Position numbers and translations under genes: made by a program. Below, piece by piece: positions 27,594 through 37,128 of a stretch of DNA of 64,000 nucleotides (its first letter is position 1; every line of letters starts with the position of its first letter). Source of the stretch: Oligoflexales bacterium (GTDB taxonomy: Bacteria; Myxococcota_A; UBA9042; DTJE01); assembly GCA_012840965.1 (NCBI GenBank), contig DUVQ01000180.1, positions 1-64,000 of the forward strand, given 5' to 3'. The notes below the pieces were generated by a model that was not told where the DNA came from, did not search any database, and worked only from the letters and a program-made list of their open reading frames with translations.

Positions 27594-29252
27594 TCATTGG
27601 GTTGGAGCAGAAGCGGAGCACTTATAAAACCTGGCCTTGTCTGAGTCTGGCAAGGCTAGCTCACATGATGGTGGTACTGTAGTGCTAGCGTTAGTTGGTT
27701 CACCCAGTATGGGCTGACCGGGAGCTTTTAGTGCTAGGTAGTAGTCTCGGTTTTTAGGGATGCATTCGTTTAGGTCAGTACCACTGGGACATTCTATCCA
27801 GATTCGCACACCGTCAAAGACTTCGCGGGTGTCGAATCGATGATCCAGGGCCTCGTGCAATAGCTCATTACGCCTTAAGTCTTTGTCAGCACGAATGGTT
27901 CGATAATAGTTCACGGTTTCTGCCATGCTTGGCATGTTTGTTACTACGGGGTGGGCGTCGTTTGCAATCAAGCGTTCAAAGGTGGAACCATTGGCTTGAT
28001 CTCCAAAAACATTAGGAGCCGGCAGTTTTACTGTCAACAACACCAGTAGCACAGCACCAAGCACAAATGGAAGTATTGTTCGTAGGTTACCCTTGATGGA
28101 AGTTGGTGCAGCTTGGGTGCGTTGAAGGACATCTTGGAAAGTTGGATCAAGGCCAAATATCTGGCCTACCCCAAATGCCCCTATCAGAGCGGCAAATCCG
28201 GAGACAAGATTGATGTAGTAGCCGCCGTTTACTATGCTGAACTTCCAAATCGTCACTATCCCTAAGGGTACCAAAATCATGCTTCCAGCTAAAAAGAGCA
28301 TTGGGAGCGTTCTGTCGAGGACTATGATTGCTGCAAATCCCAACAAGACGAATACCAGCCCGCCAAGTGTGGAACCTGGTTGAAGTTGGTATCCCATTTC
28401 AATCATAAGTTCAGCTAGGGTGTCTGGAATCGATGGTCCCCCCATTCCCGTACTAAAAGCAGTAAAAGCGCTAGAGGCTCTGATTGCAGTCACTACTGCG
28501 CTTACTATCGCCAGTGGCCTGTAGGAGGGATCTCTGAAGGCCTTGTAGGCTAGTAATAACACCGCTAATCCAAGGGGAATCAAGGCTAAAAAGGACGACA
28601 TTGAGGCCAGCAAAAACAGCAACCCCAAGTACACAGCAGTTTTGATTTCGAAAGTCTTAGGCTCGGTATTAAGTTTGCGAAGCAGACGGAAAACTAGCAG
28701 TAACATTACAACTGCCAAGTCCCAATCACCTAGGTCCTGTATGCCCATGCGGACACGGCAGCCAGCCGCGTACCAAGAAGCTGCTACCAAACCTCCAAGG
28801 CTTCCCCCAAGGTGTCGACCTTCCAAGAATATCAGTAACGAGGCCAGGACCACCCAAGTTGCGGGCACAAGTTTGATTACCCAGGGTTCCATGGATAGAG
28901 ACAGCAGAGGGTGTAAAACTAGATACTGCAACGACGGGTGGTTCCAATCGTTTAAGGGCTTTAAGGCAGCTATAATGATGCGCTCAACTTCGGGGCCAAT
29001 CCCTATGGGCGCTGTTACCATGGGGATTAAAGCTATAACTGCTAGGGCTATTACCAAGGTAGGGAGCGCAATTTTTAATGCCCTAGCTCCCCTGGGGAAG
29101 GGGCGCAATATCGAAATGGCAATGGCTCCAAGCAAAACGAGGCCTAGATACAAAAAAACATCGCTTACGTCATATCCATGCGGGATGGTTCCTTCAGCTG
29201 ACCCGGAATAATGGAGGATAACAAGCGATAGTCTTTCAACAAATTCCCACAT
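27594..29252 (-). CDS. Polytopic membrane protein, possibly GT-C-type glycosyltransferase
   Basis: The 552-aa protein has about ten or more membrane helices followed by a soluble C-terminal domain of about 120 residues containing cysteines. An early loop with NDWNHPSLQYLVLHPLL resembles the first outer loop of PMT-like (GT-C) glycosyltransferases, where an acidic residue precedes HP. I do not recognise the family firmly; a lipid-linked sugar transferase is possible. It begins at ATG with a weak GGGGGG site. It is separated from galactokinase on the same strand by about 60 bases. Confidence 0.6.
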   Translation of the reverse strand: MWEFVERLSLVILHYSGSAEGTIPHGYDVSDVFLYLGLVLLGAIAISILRPFPRGARALKIALPTLVIALAVIALIPMVTAPIGIGPEVERIIIAALKPLNDWNHPSLQYLVLHPLLSLSMEPWVIKLVPATWVVLASLLIFLEGRHLGGSLGGLVAASWYAAGCRVRMGIQDLGDWDLAVVMLLLVFRLLRKLNTEPKTFEIKTAVYLGLLFLLASMSSFLALIPLGLAVLLLAYKAFRDPSYRPLAIVSAVVTAIRASSAFTAFSTGMGGPSIPDTLAELMIEMGYQLQPGSTLGGLVFVLLGFAAIIVLDRTLPMLFLAGSMILVPLGIVTIWKFSIVNGGYYINLVSGFAALIGAFGVGQIFGLDPTFQDVLQRTQAAPTSIKGNLRTILPFVLGAVLLVLLTVKLPAPNVFGDQANGSTFERLIANDAHPVVTNMPSMAETVNYYRTIRADKDLRRNELLHEALDHRFDTREVFDGVRIWIECPSGTDLNECIPKNRDYYLALKAPGQPILGEPTNASTTVPPSCELALPDSDKARFYKCSASAPTQ

Positions 29253-29311
29253 GCACCCCCCAACGTGTTGCTACTAGATCTGACATTCTAGGAAAACTTA
29301 CGACGCAGTCC

Positions 29312-30475
29312 TCAAAACCGTCCTGTTAGCAGACCGGCAGATGGGCGGACAATTCTAACAATGGTTTCGATTCCGGATGCTTTGTGATACTTGGCCTTTA
29401 GTTCCGAACAAAAGTTATCGGCGGCGTCCTTGTGGACCAAGTTGACTGTATTGCCCCCGAATCCAGCCCCTGTCAGCCTGGCGCCTACGCACCCTTCGAT
29501 GCCAGAGGCAATTTGAACCAAGGTATCCAATTCCTGGCATGAGACCTCGTAGTCTTTGGCAAGACTCTGGTGGGACTGCCGCATCAATTGTCCTGTTAAA
29601 TGAACATCTCCTGCCTCGAAGGCATCTGCTGCCTTGGTGGTGCGCTCGTTTTCGCTTATCGCATGGCGAAGGCGTCTGAATGAGACCTCAGATATCCTGT
29701 CTTTAACAGAATTTAGCATGTCCATCGAAACGTCTCTGGCCACCTTAACATCTGGATACGACGAGATAATTGTCTCCATTCCGGTCTTGCATTCAACCTG
29801 TCGCTTGGCGTACTCGCCGGCCGCCAAGGAGTGGCGAACGCCGGAATCTGCAACGACCAAAACCCAGTTAGTTGGCGTCGCAACTAGCCTAGTTTCAAGC
29901 GAACGGCAGTCGATCAATAGGGCCTTGTCCTTTTGCCCACAGGAACTGGCCATTTGGTCCATAATTCCACATGGAACATGGCAAAAATGGTTTTCAGCGG
30001 CCCTTGCAATTATTGCAATGTCTAGGCAGGATGGATTTTCGCAACTCAACGTTTTAGCGATTCCAAGCATTGACACCTCGATGGAGGCTGAGGATGACAG
30101 CCCACCACCAGACGGGACGTTGCTTGCTATTGCAACGTCGGCCCCAGAAAAGGGACGCCCAGCTCCTATCCATGACCAGAACGGCCCACACGTGTATGAG
30201 CGCCAATCGACCTGCTGAAATGGCTCTAAACCCTCTAAAGCCACCTCGACGGTGCTGTCGTAATCAGCTGCGTAGATGCGCAATATCCCATCCTCTCTGC
30301 CTGATGCAACCGCGTAAGATCGCAGGTCAATCGCTGTCGGCAACACAAAACCATCGTGATAGTCGGTATGCTCGCCGATTATGTTGACTCGCCCTCCAGC
30401 ATCAGCCCAAACCGTGGGGTTAGTGGCAAAAACCTGTTTGAATTTGTCTGTAATTGAATCTAAGGAATGCCTCAT
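29312..30475 (-). CDS. galK: Galactokinase
   Basis: The 387-aa GHMP-family kinase phosphorylates galactose at C1, the first Leloir-pathway step. The N-terminal signature GRVNIIGEHTDYHDGFVLP, the ATP-binding loop SNVPSGGGLSSSASIEVSML, a CGIMDQMASSCG segment with the catalytic aspartate and the C-terminal LTGAGFGGNTVNL are all present. Length is normal. It follows a cupin gene with about 20 bases between them and AAGAGG before its ATG. galT and galE are not in the window. Confidence 0.95.
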   Translation of the reverse strand: MRHSLDSITDKFKQVFATNPTVWADAGGRVNIIGEHTDYHDGFVLPTAIDLRSYAVASGREDGILRIYAADYDSTVEVALEGLEPFQQVDWRSYTCGPFWSWIGAGRPFSGADVAIASNVPSGGGLSSSASIEVSMLGIAKTLSCENPSCLDIAIIARAAENHFCHVPCGIMDQMASSCGQKDKALLIDCRSLETRLVATPTNWVLVVADSGVRHSLAAGEYAKRQVECKTGMETIISSYPDVKVARDVSMDMLNSVKDRISEVSFRRLRHAISENERTTKAADAFEAGDVHLTGQLMRQSHQSLAKDYEVSCQELDTLVQIASGIEGCVGARLTGAGFGGNTVNLVHKDAADNFCSELKAKYHKASGIETIVRIVRPSAGLLTGRF

Positions 30476-30496
30476 AAACGACCTCTTCTTTAATGC

Positions 30497-30895
30497 TTAA
30501 ACCCATTGTTTTGGTGGGCGGTATTCTGTGTCAAACTCATCGCGCTCAACCACAAAACACATGCCGCTGTAGGGTCCATTTGGGCAGTATGCAGAGTGGG
30601 GCGCCGTGACTAATACTGGCTTCATGGGCTCTAGGGGCATTTCAATGACCCCTCCTTTCATGTCGGACAGCACAAGCGTCACAGAGCCGGAAATCAAAAG
30701 AAAAAGCTCTGGACAGGTGTGGAGTTCTAGTTCCTGAACATCGGCCAGTGAACCACCTTCTGGACTGTAGGCGCCCACACGCCAGTGGCCCATATCACCA
30801 CAAAGCTCGTTCCAACGTTCACCCTCAGGGATGTTCAGTGGCTTGTCGAAGGTAACTTCAGGAAAAGATGGGGTTCTAGTACTGACTTTTCTCAT
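30497..30895 (-). CDS. Small cupin-domain protein
   Basis: The 132-aa product has a single cupin barrel, with LELHTCPELFLLISGSVTL in place of the first motif and PHSAYCPNGPY in the second. Metal-binding His and Glu are partly kept. It could bind a sugar or carboxylic acid; the link is only its position before galK, with which it probably forms an operon. GGAGG precedes ATG. Confidence 0.75.
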   Translation of the reverse strand: MRKVSTRTPSFPEVTFDKPLNIPEGERWNELCGDMGHWRVGAYSPEGGSLADVQELELHTCPELFLLISGSVTLVLSDMKGGVIEMPLEPMKPVLVTAPHSAYCPNGPYSGMCFVVERDEFDTEYRPPKQWV

Positions 30896-31070
30896 ATGTG
30901 CCTCCTGGGTGAGAATTCAAACCTGCACACGACCAACTAGAATGGCAAAAGATGTTACAAAATGGAACCTCAAAACCCGAGATATTTAACTGTGTGGGGC
31001 AAAAAGTTGTTCTCAATTTATCTGTAACAGGTTAGATTGCCCCGCGAGGAGCTTGTGGTGTGGAGGCATG

Positions 31071-32357
31071 ATGGCAGGTGTTTCAAATCTTAATGCTAGG
31101 CGATGGTACATAGCAGTTGCTGCCATTGTGATGCAGCTTTGTCTGGGTACGGTCTATGCCTGGTCTGTTTTTAAGGGCCCCTTAAAAATCGCCCATGGCT
31201 GGTCTGAAACAGCGACTCAGGCCACCTTTATGCTACACATATTTTCGCTCGGTACTGCCGCTGCCTTTGGTGGGATTTTGGTGGACAAAAGGGGGCCGAG
31301 GCTGGTGGCGACTCTGGGCGGTATATTGTTTGGGTTGGGGACTTTGCTCGCTGGGCTAGCGGACCAAATCAGCAATATGGCTTTGATGTGGGTAGGTTAT
31401 GGTTTGATTGCCGGTCTTGGAAACGGTTTTGCGTATGTGACTCCAATTGCTACTTTGACCAGGTGGTTTCCGGATAAACGGGGCTTGGTTACTGGACTTG
31501 CGGTTATGGGATTTGGTGCTGGCGCCTTTTTTATGGGGCAGATCGGCCCAGTTATGCTTGCGGCCTTTCAAACCGTTGATCCGGCTGGGGTGCTTGTAAG
31601 TTCTGGCGTTGCCAAGACTTTTTACATCTGGGGTATCGTGTTTTTGGTCGCAGTTACCTTGGGTGCCCAGTTTTTTACCAATCCTCCGAAGGGGTGGTTG
31701 CCAGATGGCTTTACCTTTGCTCCAAATGTGATTTCTGATGCGGCGTCGCTGTCGTTTGCTCAAGCGCTGAAAACCCGGCAGTGGTGGATGCTTTGGTTGA
31801 TCCTGTTTCTGAATATTGCAGCGGGATTAGGCCTGATTTCTCAACTGTCTCCCATAGCTCAGAAGCTTTATAACCCGTTACTTGAACCTGGTTTGGCTGA
31901 AAACCTCGCCACCGCCAAGCTTGCCTGGGCGGGGGGCCTTGTTGTTGCGGTAACGTCAATTTTTAATGGCCTTGGCCGCCTTGGATGGGCCAGGATCTCT
32001 GACTATGTTGGGCGAAAACAGGTCTTTTTGGTGATGTTTGCCACCCAAGTGGTCCTGTACCTCTTGTTGGGCGCAGGTTTGGTTTCAAACTACTGGATTT
32101 TCATGTTGATTGGGTGCTACCTGCTGGCCTGTTATGGCGGTGGATTTGCCACCATGCCTGCTTTTGCGGCTGATTCTTTCGGGGCCGCAAATATTGGCAG
32201 AATCTATGGCTTTATGTTGACTGCCTGGAGTGTTGCAGGCGTGGTTGGGCCCTTGATTTTCGCGCAGATACCAGCCCACGCGCTGTATGTGGCCGCTGGA
32301 CTGCTTGCTGTTGGTCTTGTGGTGACTATCGGTTTCAGAGCACCGAAGATAACTTGA
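31071..32357 (+). CDS. MFS transporter of the oxalate/formate antiporter (OFA) family
   Basis: The 428-aa or so membrane protein has 12 predicted helices. The N-terminal RWYIAVAAIVMQLCLGTVYAWSVF (split here by the first helix) and the YVTPIATLTRWFPDKRGLVTG segment are hallmarks of the OFA group, which exchanges small organic acids across the inner membrane. GGAGG lies just before ATG 31071; ATG 31068 and TTG 31053 are possible. It precedes the glutamate mutase operon by about 200 bases on the same strand, so it may move an organic acid connected with that pathway, such as a fermentation product. Confidence 0.88.
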   Translation: MAGVSNLNARRWYIAVAAIVMQLCLGTVYAWSVFKGPLKIAHGWSETATQATFMLHIFSLGTAAAFGGILVDKRGPRLVATLGGILFGLGTLLAGLADQISNMALMWVGYGLIAGLGNGFAYVTPIATLTRWFPDKRGLVTGLAVMGFGAGAFFMGQIGPVMLAAFQTVDPAGVLVSSGVAKTFYIWGIVFLVAVTLGAQFFTNPPKGWLPDGFTFAPNVISDAASLSFAQALKTRQWWMLWLILFLNIAAGLGLISQLSPIAQKLYNPLLEPGLAENLATAKLAWAGGLVVAVTSIFNGLGRLGWARISDYVGRKQVFLVMFATQVVLYLLLGAGLVSNYWIFMLIGCYLLACYGGGFATMPAFAADSFGAANIGRIYGFMLTAWSVAGVVGPLIFAQIPAHALYVAAGLLAVGLVVTIGFRAPKIT

Positions 32358-32561
32358 AGCGTTGTTGGTCACCCCTTGTTGAGCGACCGCAATGGCTCCC
32401 AACGTTAGAACAAACAACAGGATCACAGCTAGGTGACATGGGAATTATAGGTTGCGGGGTGGACTTATTTGCATAAGCCTGGAAATATAGGACGACCGTA
32501 GTTTGGGCCACACCAGCTTCATGGAAAAACTTTGTCAGGCTGGGGATTAAAGGAAGTGATT

Positions 32562-32990
32562 ATGCGACCTAAAAATATCGTTTTGGGTGTAATCGGCTTT
32601 GACTGCCACTCGGTGGGTAACAAAATTCTGGAGACTTTTTTTACTGAAGCAGGCTTTAAGGTGCACAATCTCGGTGTCATGGTGAGCCAGGAGGAATTCA
32701 TCAACGCTGCCATTGAGACAAACTCCAAGGCAATCATGGTTTCGTCCCTTTATGGGCATGGCGAAATCGATTGCGCTGGCCTGCGGGAAAGGTGCATTGA
32801 AAAGGGCTTGGATGACATACTTTTGTACGTCGGTGGAAATCTCGTGGTGGGTAAGACACCGTTTGCCCAGGTTGAAGAAAAGTTCTTGAAGATGGGATAT
32901 GACAGGGTATTTGGGCCAGACTGTTCTCTTGAGCATGTAGCTGAGTTGCTTCATCAGGACCTACTTTCGAGGGAAGAGAAGGAAGATTAA
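32562..32990 (+). CDS. glmS: Methylaspartate (glutamate) mutase, B12-binding sigma subunit
   Basis: The 142-aa subunit binds adenosylcobalamin. The B12-binding signature [10 protein letters not shown] gives the DxHxxG lower-ligand motif, and [10 protein letters not shown] fits the later GG region. Together with GlmE it converts glutamate to 3-methylaspartate. ATG 32562 follows AAAGGAAG. It is the first of at least seven genes transcribed together. No cobalamin riboswitch was recognised in the 200-base leader. Confidence 0.95.
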   Translation: MRPKNIVLGVIGFDCHSVGNKILETFFTEAGFKVHNLGVMVSQEEFINAAIETNSKAIMVSSLYGHGEIDCAGLRERCIEKGLDDILLYVGGNLVVGKTPFAQVEEKFLKMGYDRVFGPDCSLEHVAELLHQDLLSREEKED

Positions 32991-34433
32991 ATGTCTGAAG
33001 CTGCTGTGATCTGTGTAGATATAGGGTCAACATGGACTAAAGGAGCCATTTTCAGACATGACGAAGATCGATTTTCCCTAGTTAAAAGGGCCTCGGTAAC
33101 GACGACTACTGATCACCTGCCAGATGCTTTTTACGGCGTGCTTAATCAGCTTGAGCCCAAGCGTGATTGGAGCGAAGAAGGTCGGGTGCCACTGTACTTT
33201 TCCTCTTCAGCCAAGGGTGGGCTCAGGGTTGCAGTAGTAGGCTTGGTGCCCGAAATGTCGCTTCACATAGCTCGTTTGGCGGCATTTTCGGCTGGTGCCA
33301 GGGTGGTTGCCTCTTTTCCATATCGTTTGACCCGCTCGTCTGTTGCCGAAATCGAAAGGAGCCAGCCAGATATACTGCTGCTTTGTGGTGGAACAGACGG
33401 TGGTAATGAGCGCTATGTAACTGAAAATGCACAGGTTATCGCGGCCTCGGATTTTGGCGGGACCATAGTTTATGCTGGCAATAACTTGGCGACAGATGCG
33501 GTCGCAGATGCCTTGGCCAATCGAAAACTGGTCGTTTGTGAAAACTTGATGCCTGAGTATGGCAAGCTAAACACTGAGCCTGTGCGCAATGCCATCAGAA
33601 CCGTTTTCTTGGATTCGATAGTTACTGGAAAGGGGCTCAGCGAGATCGTTGCCAGGTTTGGTGTCTCGCCAGTTCCTACCCCCCTTGCTGTCTTTAATCT
33701 TGTCCAGGCCATGGGCGAACATCTTGAGGATTGGCAAAACTTTGCCGTGATAGATTTGGGTGGAGCAACTACTGATTTTTATTCCTTTTCTGAGGCTTGG
33801 TTTCCAGAGTCAGATGCGATTATCAAGGGGATAATCGAGCCAAAGGTCAAGCGCACCGTTGAGGGTGACCTGGGGATGAGGATCAGCGCTGAGTCCGCCT
33901 TCATATCGGGGGGCGATTACCTGCGCACCGCCTTGGGTGACGAGGGGGTCTTGTCCCTTCAAGACTATGTCCATCGCCTGCTGCAAAACCCGGCTCATCT
34001 TCCGACTGACCCCAAAGAAATCGAGTTTGACCGACACCTTGCAGGCGCATGCATTCACCACGCGCTGCTTCGCCACGCTGGAACCGTCGAAGAGGTGTTT
34101 ACCACGAAAGGGCCAGTTTTGGTCCAGGCTGGTAAGGACCTGCGCAGGATAGACAAAATAATCGGTACTGGAGGTTACCTGGCCGCTTGTGCCCGCAACC
34201 AGCAGTCAGTGCTAATCGGTGACCAAATGCCGGAAGCGGCCGAAAAGGTTCCACTTGTGCCACAAAGCTTTAGCTACTTTGCCGACCGTGACTATCTTTT
34301 GCCGTTTATTGGGTGCCTAGCCAAGGATTTTCCCAAGCAGGCGGCACTAACGGCAGTTGATTATTTGGTTCAATCTGGGGATCAAGTACAAATCCCAAGT
34401 CCAACCCTTTGCAAAGGAGGTCATTTTCTGTGA
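32991..34433 (+). CDS. glmL: GlmL/MutL, actin-fold ATPase associated with glutamate mutase
   Basis: The 480-aa protein has the actin/hexokinase-fold phosphate loops VDIGSTWTKGAIF near the start and AVIDLGGATTDFYSF around 250, plus IIGTGGYLAA near the end. GlmL proteins are found between the two mutase subunits and are thought to act as a reactivating or chaperone factor for the B12 enzyme. The ATG follows the glmS stop without a gap, and the stop overlaps the glmE start (GTGA). Confidence 0.93.
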   Translation: MSEAAVICVDIGSTWTKGAIFRHDEDRFSLVKRASVTTTTDHLPDAFYGVLNQLEPKRDWSEEGRVPLYFSSSAKGGLRVAVVGLVPEMSLHIARLAAFSAGARVVASFPYRLTRSSVAEIERSQPDILLLCGGTDGGNERYVTENAQVIAASDFGGTIVYAGNNLATDAVADALANRKLVVCENLMPEYGKLNTEPVRNAIRTVFLDSIVTGKGLSEIVARFGVSPVPTPLAVFNLVQAMGEHLEDWQNFAVIDLGGATTDFYSFSEAWFPESDAIIKGIIEPKVKRTVEGDLGMRISAESAFISGGDYLRTALGDEGVLSLQDYVHRLLQNPAHLPTDPKEIEFDRHLAGACIHHALLRHAGTVEEVFTTKGPVLVQAGKDLRRIDKIIGTGGYLAACARNQQSVLIGDQMPEAAEKVPLVPQSFSYFADRDYLLPFIGCLAKDFPKQAALTAVDYLVQSGDQVQIPSPTLCKGGHFL

Positions 34434-35875
34434 GTTTTAACAAGCTTGACATGGATACCTTCAACCAGATCCGCGAGGAGCTTCTTGGTACTTGGCCTAC
34501 TGGCCAGGGACTAGAGCTTGAAGAGGCCATCGCCTACCAAAAGACGATACCTGAAAGCAAGAACTTCGCGGTGGCTATGCAAAGGGCCTCCAAGGAAGGT
34601 AAAACCTTGTTGCAACCAAGGGCTGGCGTGGCTTTGATTCCAGACCACATCGAGTTACTGAAGTATCTTGAAACTGAAGGCGAAGCCGACTTATTGCCAA
34701 CGACTATCGATGCTTACACTCGTCTGAATCGCTATCAGGAAGCTGCAAACGGCATCGCACGTTCCTTGGAGGCGAAAACCTCGTTGCTAAACGGTTTTCC
34801 TGCGGTGAATCACGGTGTTCCTGGGTGCCGACAGGTTACAGAGGCCGTCAGCAAGCCAATTCAGGTTCGTCATGGAACTCCAGATGCACGCCTGCTGGCC
34901 GAGATAACGCTTGCAGGTGGTTTTACCAGTTTTGAGGGTGGCGGCATTTCGTATAACATCCCGTACGCAAAGAAAGTTCCCTTAAAAAAATCCATCGATG
35001 ATTGGAGGTATGTTGACCGCCTGACAGGCATCTATGAAGAAAACGGGGTGCACATCAATCGAGAGCCCTTTGGGCCGCTTACTGGGACCTTGGTGCCGCC
35101 TTTTATCAGTCACGCTGTGGCGCTGATCGAGGGCATTTTGGCACTTCGCGAAGGGGTTAAATCGATAACTCTTGGCTATGGTCAGGCTGGTAACCTGTTC
35201 CAGGACATTGCTGCGATGATTTCCTTGAGGGAGTTGGCGCATGAATACTTCTTGCGGGAAGGCTTTGAAGACTATGAGTTAACCACTGTATTTCACCAGT
35301 GGATGGGTGGATTCCCTGAGGATGAGGCCAAGGCATTTTCAGTTATTTCCTGGGGTGCCTCGGTTGCAGTCCTTTCCAACGCGGACAAGGTTATTGTCAA
35401 ATCGCCCCACGAGGCGATGGGGATTCCGACCAAGGAGGCAAACGCTCAGGGGTTGCGTTGTACCAGACAGATGGTCAGCATGCTCCGAGACCAGAAATTC
35501 CTGGTTAGTGAGGACCACCGGGAGGAAATCGAACAGATCAAGCGCGAGGTAAAGTGCATCATGGATGCAGTTTATAGCCTTGGAAACGGCGATATCGAGG
35601 CTGGCACTATTGCGGCGTTTGAGGCTGGGGCCCTGGATATTCCATTTGCCCCTTCGATGTATAACCATGGAAAAATCCTGCCGATGCGTGATAACGATGG
35701 CTTTATTCGCGTTTTCAACAAGGGTAATCTTGCGCTCAGCGATGACGTGATGGCGTACCATCGCGATAAGTTGGAAGAGCGGGCAAAGGCAGAGGGACGC
35801 AAAGTATCGTTCCAGATGGTTACCGATGATATCTACGCCATCAGTAAGGGTGGCTTGGTTGGGAGGCCTAGATGA
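34430..35875 (+). CDS. glmE: Methylaspartate (glutamate) mutase, catalytic epsilon subunit
   Basis: The 481-aa TIM-barrel subunit carries out the radical carbon-skeleton rearrangement of glutamate to (2S,3S)-3-methylaspartate. Segments LLQPRAGVALIPDHIELL, NGFPAVNHGVPGCR, VRHGTPDARLLAE and SFEGGGISYNIPYAK are characteristic of the family. Start is GTG in a GTGA overlap with glmL, with AAAGGAGG upstream. The stop overlaps the mal start by four bases. Confidence 0.95.
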   Translation: MSFNKLDMDTFNQIREELLGTWPTGQGLELEEAIAYQKTIPESKNFAVAMQRASKEGKTLLQPRAGVALIPDHIELLKYLETEGEADLLPTTIDAYTRLNRYQEAANGIARSLEAKTSLLNGFPAVNHGVPGCRQVTEAVSKPIQVRHGTPDARLLAEITLAGGFTSFEGGGISYNIPYAKKVPLKKSIDDWRYVDRLTGIYEENGVHINREPFGPLTGTLVPPFISHAVALIEGILALREGVKSITLGYGQAGNLFQDIAAMISLRELAHEYFLREGFEDYELTTVFHQWMGGFPEDEAKAFSVISWGASVAVLSNADKVIVKSPHEAMGIPTKEANAQGLRCTRQMVSMLRDQKFLVSEDHREEIEQIKREVKCIMDAVYSLGNGDIEAGTIAAFEAGALDIPFAPSMYNHGKILPMRDNDGFIRVFNKGNLALSDDVMAYHRDKLEERAKAEGRKVSFQMVTDDIYAISKGGLVGRPR

Positions 35876-37128
35876 AAATAGTTGATGCAGTTTTTTCAAA
35901 GGGTTATTCAGCGTTCTTTTTTGATGACCAGAAGGCTATCAAGAGCGGCGCTGATCATGACGGATTTGTGTATGTTGGGGAGCCAATGACCCCAGGATTC
36001 AGTCGAATTCGCCAAGCTGGTCAAAGCATTTCTGTGATGTTGATCCTTGAAGACGGTCAAATGGCGGTGGGTGACTGCGCTGCTGTCCAGTATTCTGGCG
36101 CAGGAGGCCGTGATCCGTTGTTTCTTGCCAGCGAATACGTTCCATTTTTGCAAGAGCACATCAGGCCGCTTCTGCAGGGGCTGGAAATTGGCAGTTTCAG
36201 GGAAATGGCAAAGCATTTTTCCGAGCTGAAAATCAACAAAAAACCGCTGCATTCAGCGATTAAATATGGCCTGACCATGGCGCTGCTTGATGCCAGGGCC
36301 AAGGCTTTGAAGCTGATGCCGTGTGAGGTCGTGTGCCAGGAATACGACCTGCCTGTGATAGCGCAGCGGGTGCCGATCTTTGGTCAGACTGGGGATAACC
36401 GTTATGACAATGCCGATAAGATGATTTTAAAGGGCGTCGAAGTGCTGCCGCACGGCCTGATCAACAACATTGACGAAAAGCTTGGGCGTCATGGCGAAAA
36501 GCTTCGGGAATACATCAAGTGGCTGGTCAAGCGAGTTGATCACTTGCGTACTTCACCTGACTACAAACCGAACTTGCACATCGACGTTTATGGCAACGTT
36601 GGGCCGATTTTCGATAATGACACCACCAAAGTGGCCCAATATCTGGCCTCGCTTGAGCCTGATGCTGGTGAATTGCCGCTTTACATCGAGGGGCCCGTTG
36701 ACATGGGCGATAGGGGCCTGCAAATAGAAAAACTGCGTGAAATCACGGTAAAGCTTCGGGATCTGGGGTCATCGGTCAAGATTGTCGCGGACGAATGGTG
36801 CAATACCATCGAGGATATTCGCGATTTTGCTGACGCTGGGGCCTGCCACATGATCCAGATCAAGACGCCTGACCTTGGTGGCGTCCAAAACATCGTTGAA
36901 AGCATCTTGTACTGCCGTGAAAAGGGTGTTGGCGCTTATCAAGGTGGTACTTGCAATGAAACGGACCTGTCGGCCCGCATGTGTGTTCATCTGGCAGTCG
37001 CAGCGAGGGCAGAGCGCATGCTGGCAAAGCCTGGGATGGGATTTGACGAGGGCTTTTCCATCGTAAACAACGAAATGGAGCGAATCCTTGCGGTGTTAAG
37101 GTATAGAAACGGGGTGGATCATGACTGA
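35872..37128 (+). CDS. mal: Methylaspartate ammonia-lyase
   Basis: The 418-aa enolase-superfamily enzyme removes ammonia from 3-methylaspartate to give mesaconate. The VLPHGLINN segment includes the catalytic histidine and MIQIKTPDLGGVQNIVES the catalytic lysine known from the Clostridium enzyme; DVYGNVGP and IVADEWCNTIED fit metal ligands. It overlaps glmE (ATGA) and the next gene by eight bases, so these are tightly coupled. Confidence 0.95.
   Translation: MKIVDAVFSKGYSAFFFDDQKAIKSGADHDGFVYVGEPMTPGFSRIRQAGQSISVMLILEDGQMAVGDCAAVQYSGAGGRDPLFLASEYVPFLQEHIRPLLQGLEIGSFREMAKHFSELKINKKPLHSAIKYGLTMALLDARAKALKLMPCEVVCQEYDLPVIAQRVPIFGQTGDNRYDNADKMILKGVEVLPHGLINNIDEKLGRHGEKLREYIKWLVKRVDHLRTSPDYKPNLHIDVYGNVGPIFDNDTTKVAQYLASLEPDAGELPLYIEGPVDMGDRGLQIEKLREITVKLRDLGSSVKIVADEWCNTIEDIRDFADAGACHMIQIKTPDLGGVQNIVESILYCREKGVGAYQGGTCNETDLSARMCVHLAVAARAERMLAKPGMGFDEGFSIVNNEMERILAVLRYRNGVDHD

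Noticed and set aside
32358-32561. Cobalamin riboswitch before the B12-dependent mutase operon
   Set aside because: Looked for the conserved B12-box sequence; none seen.
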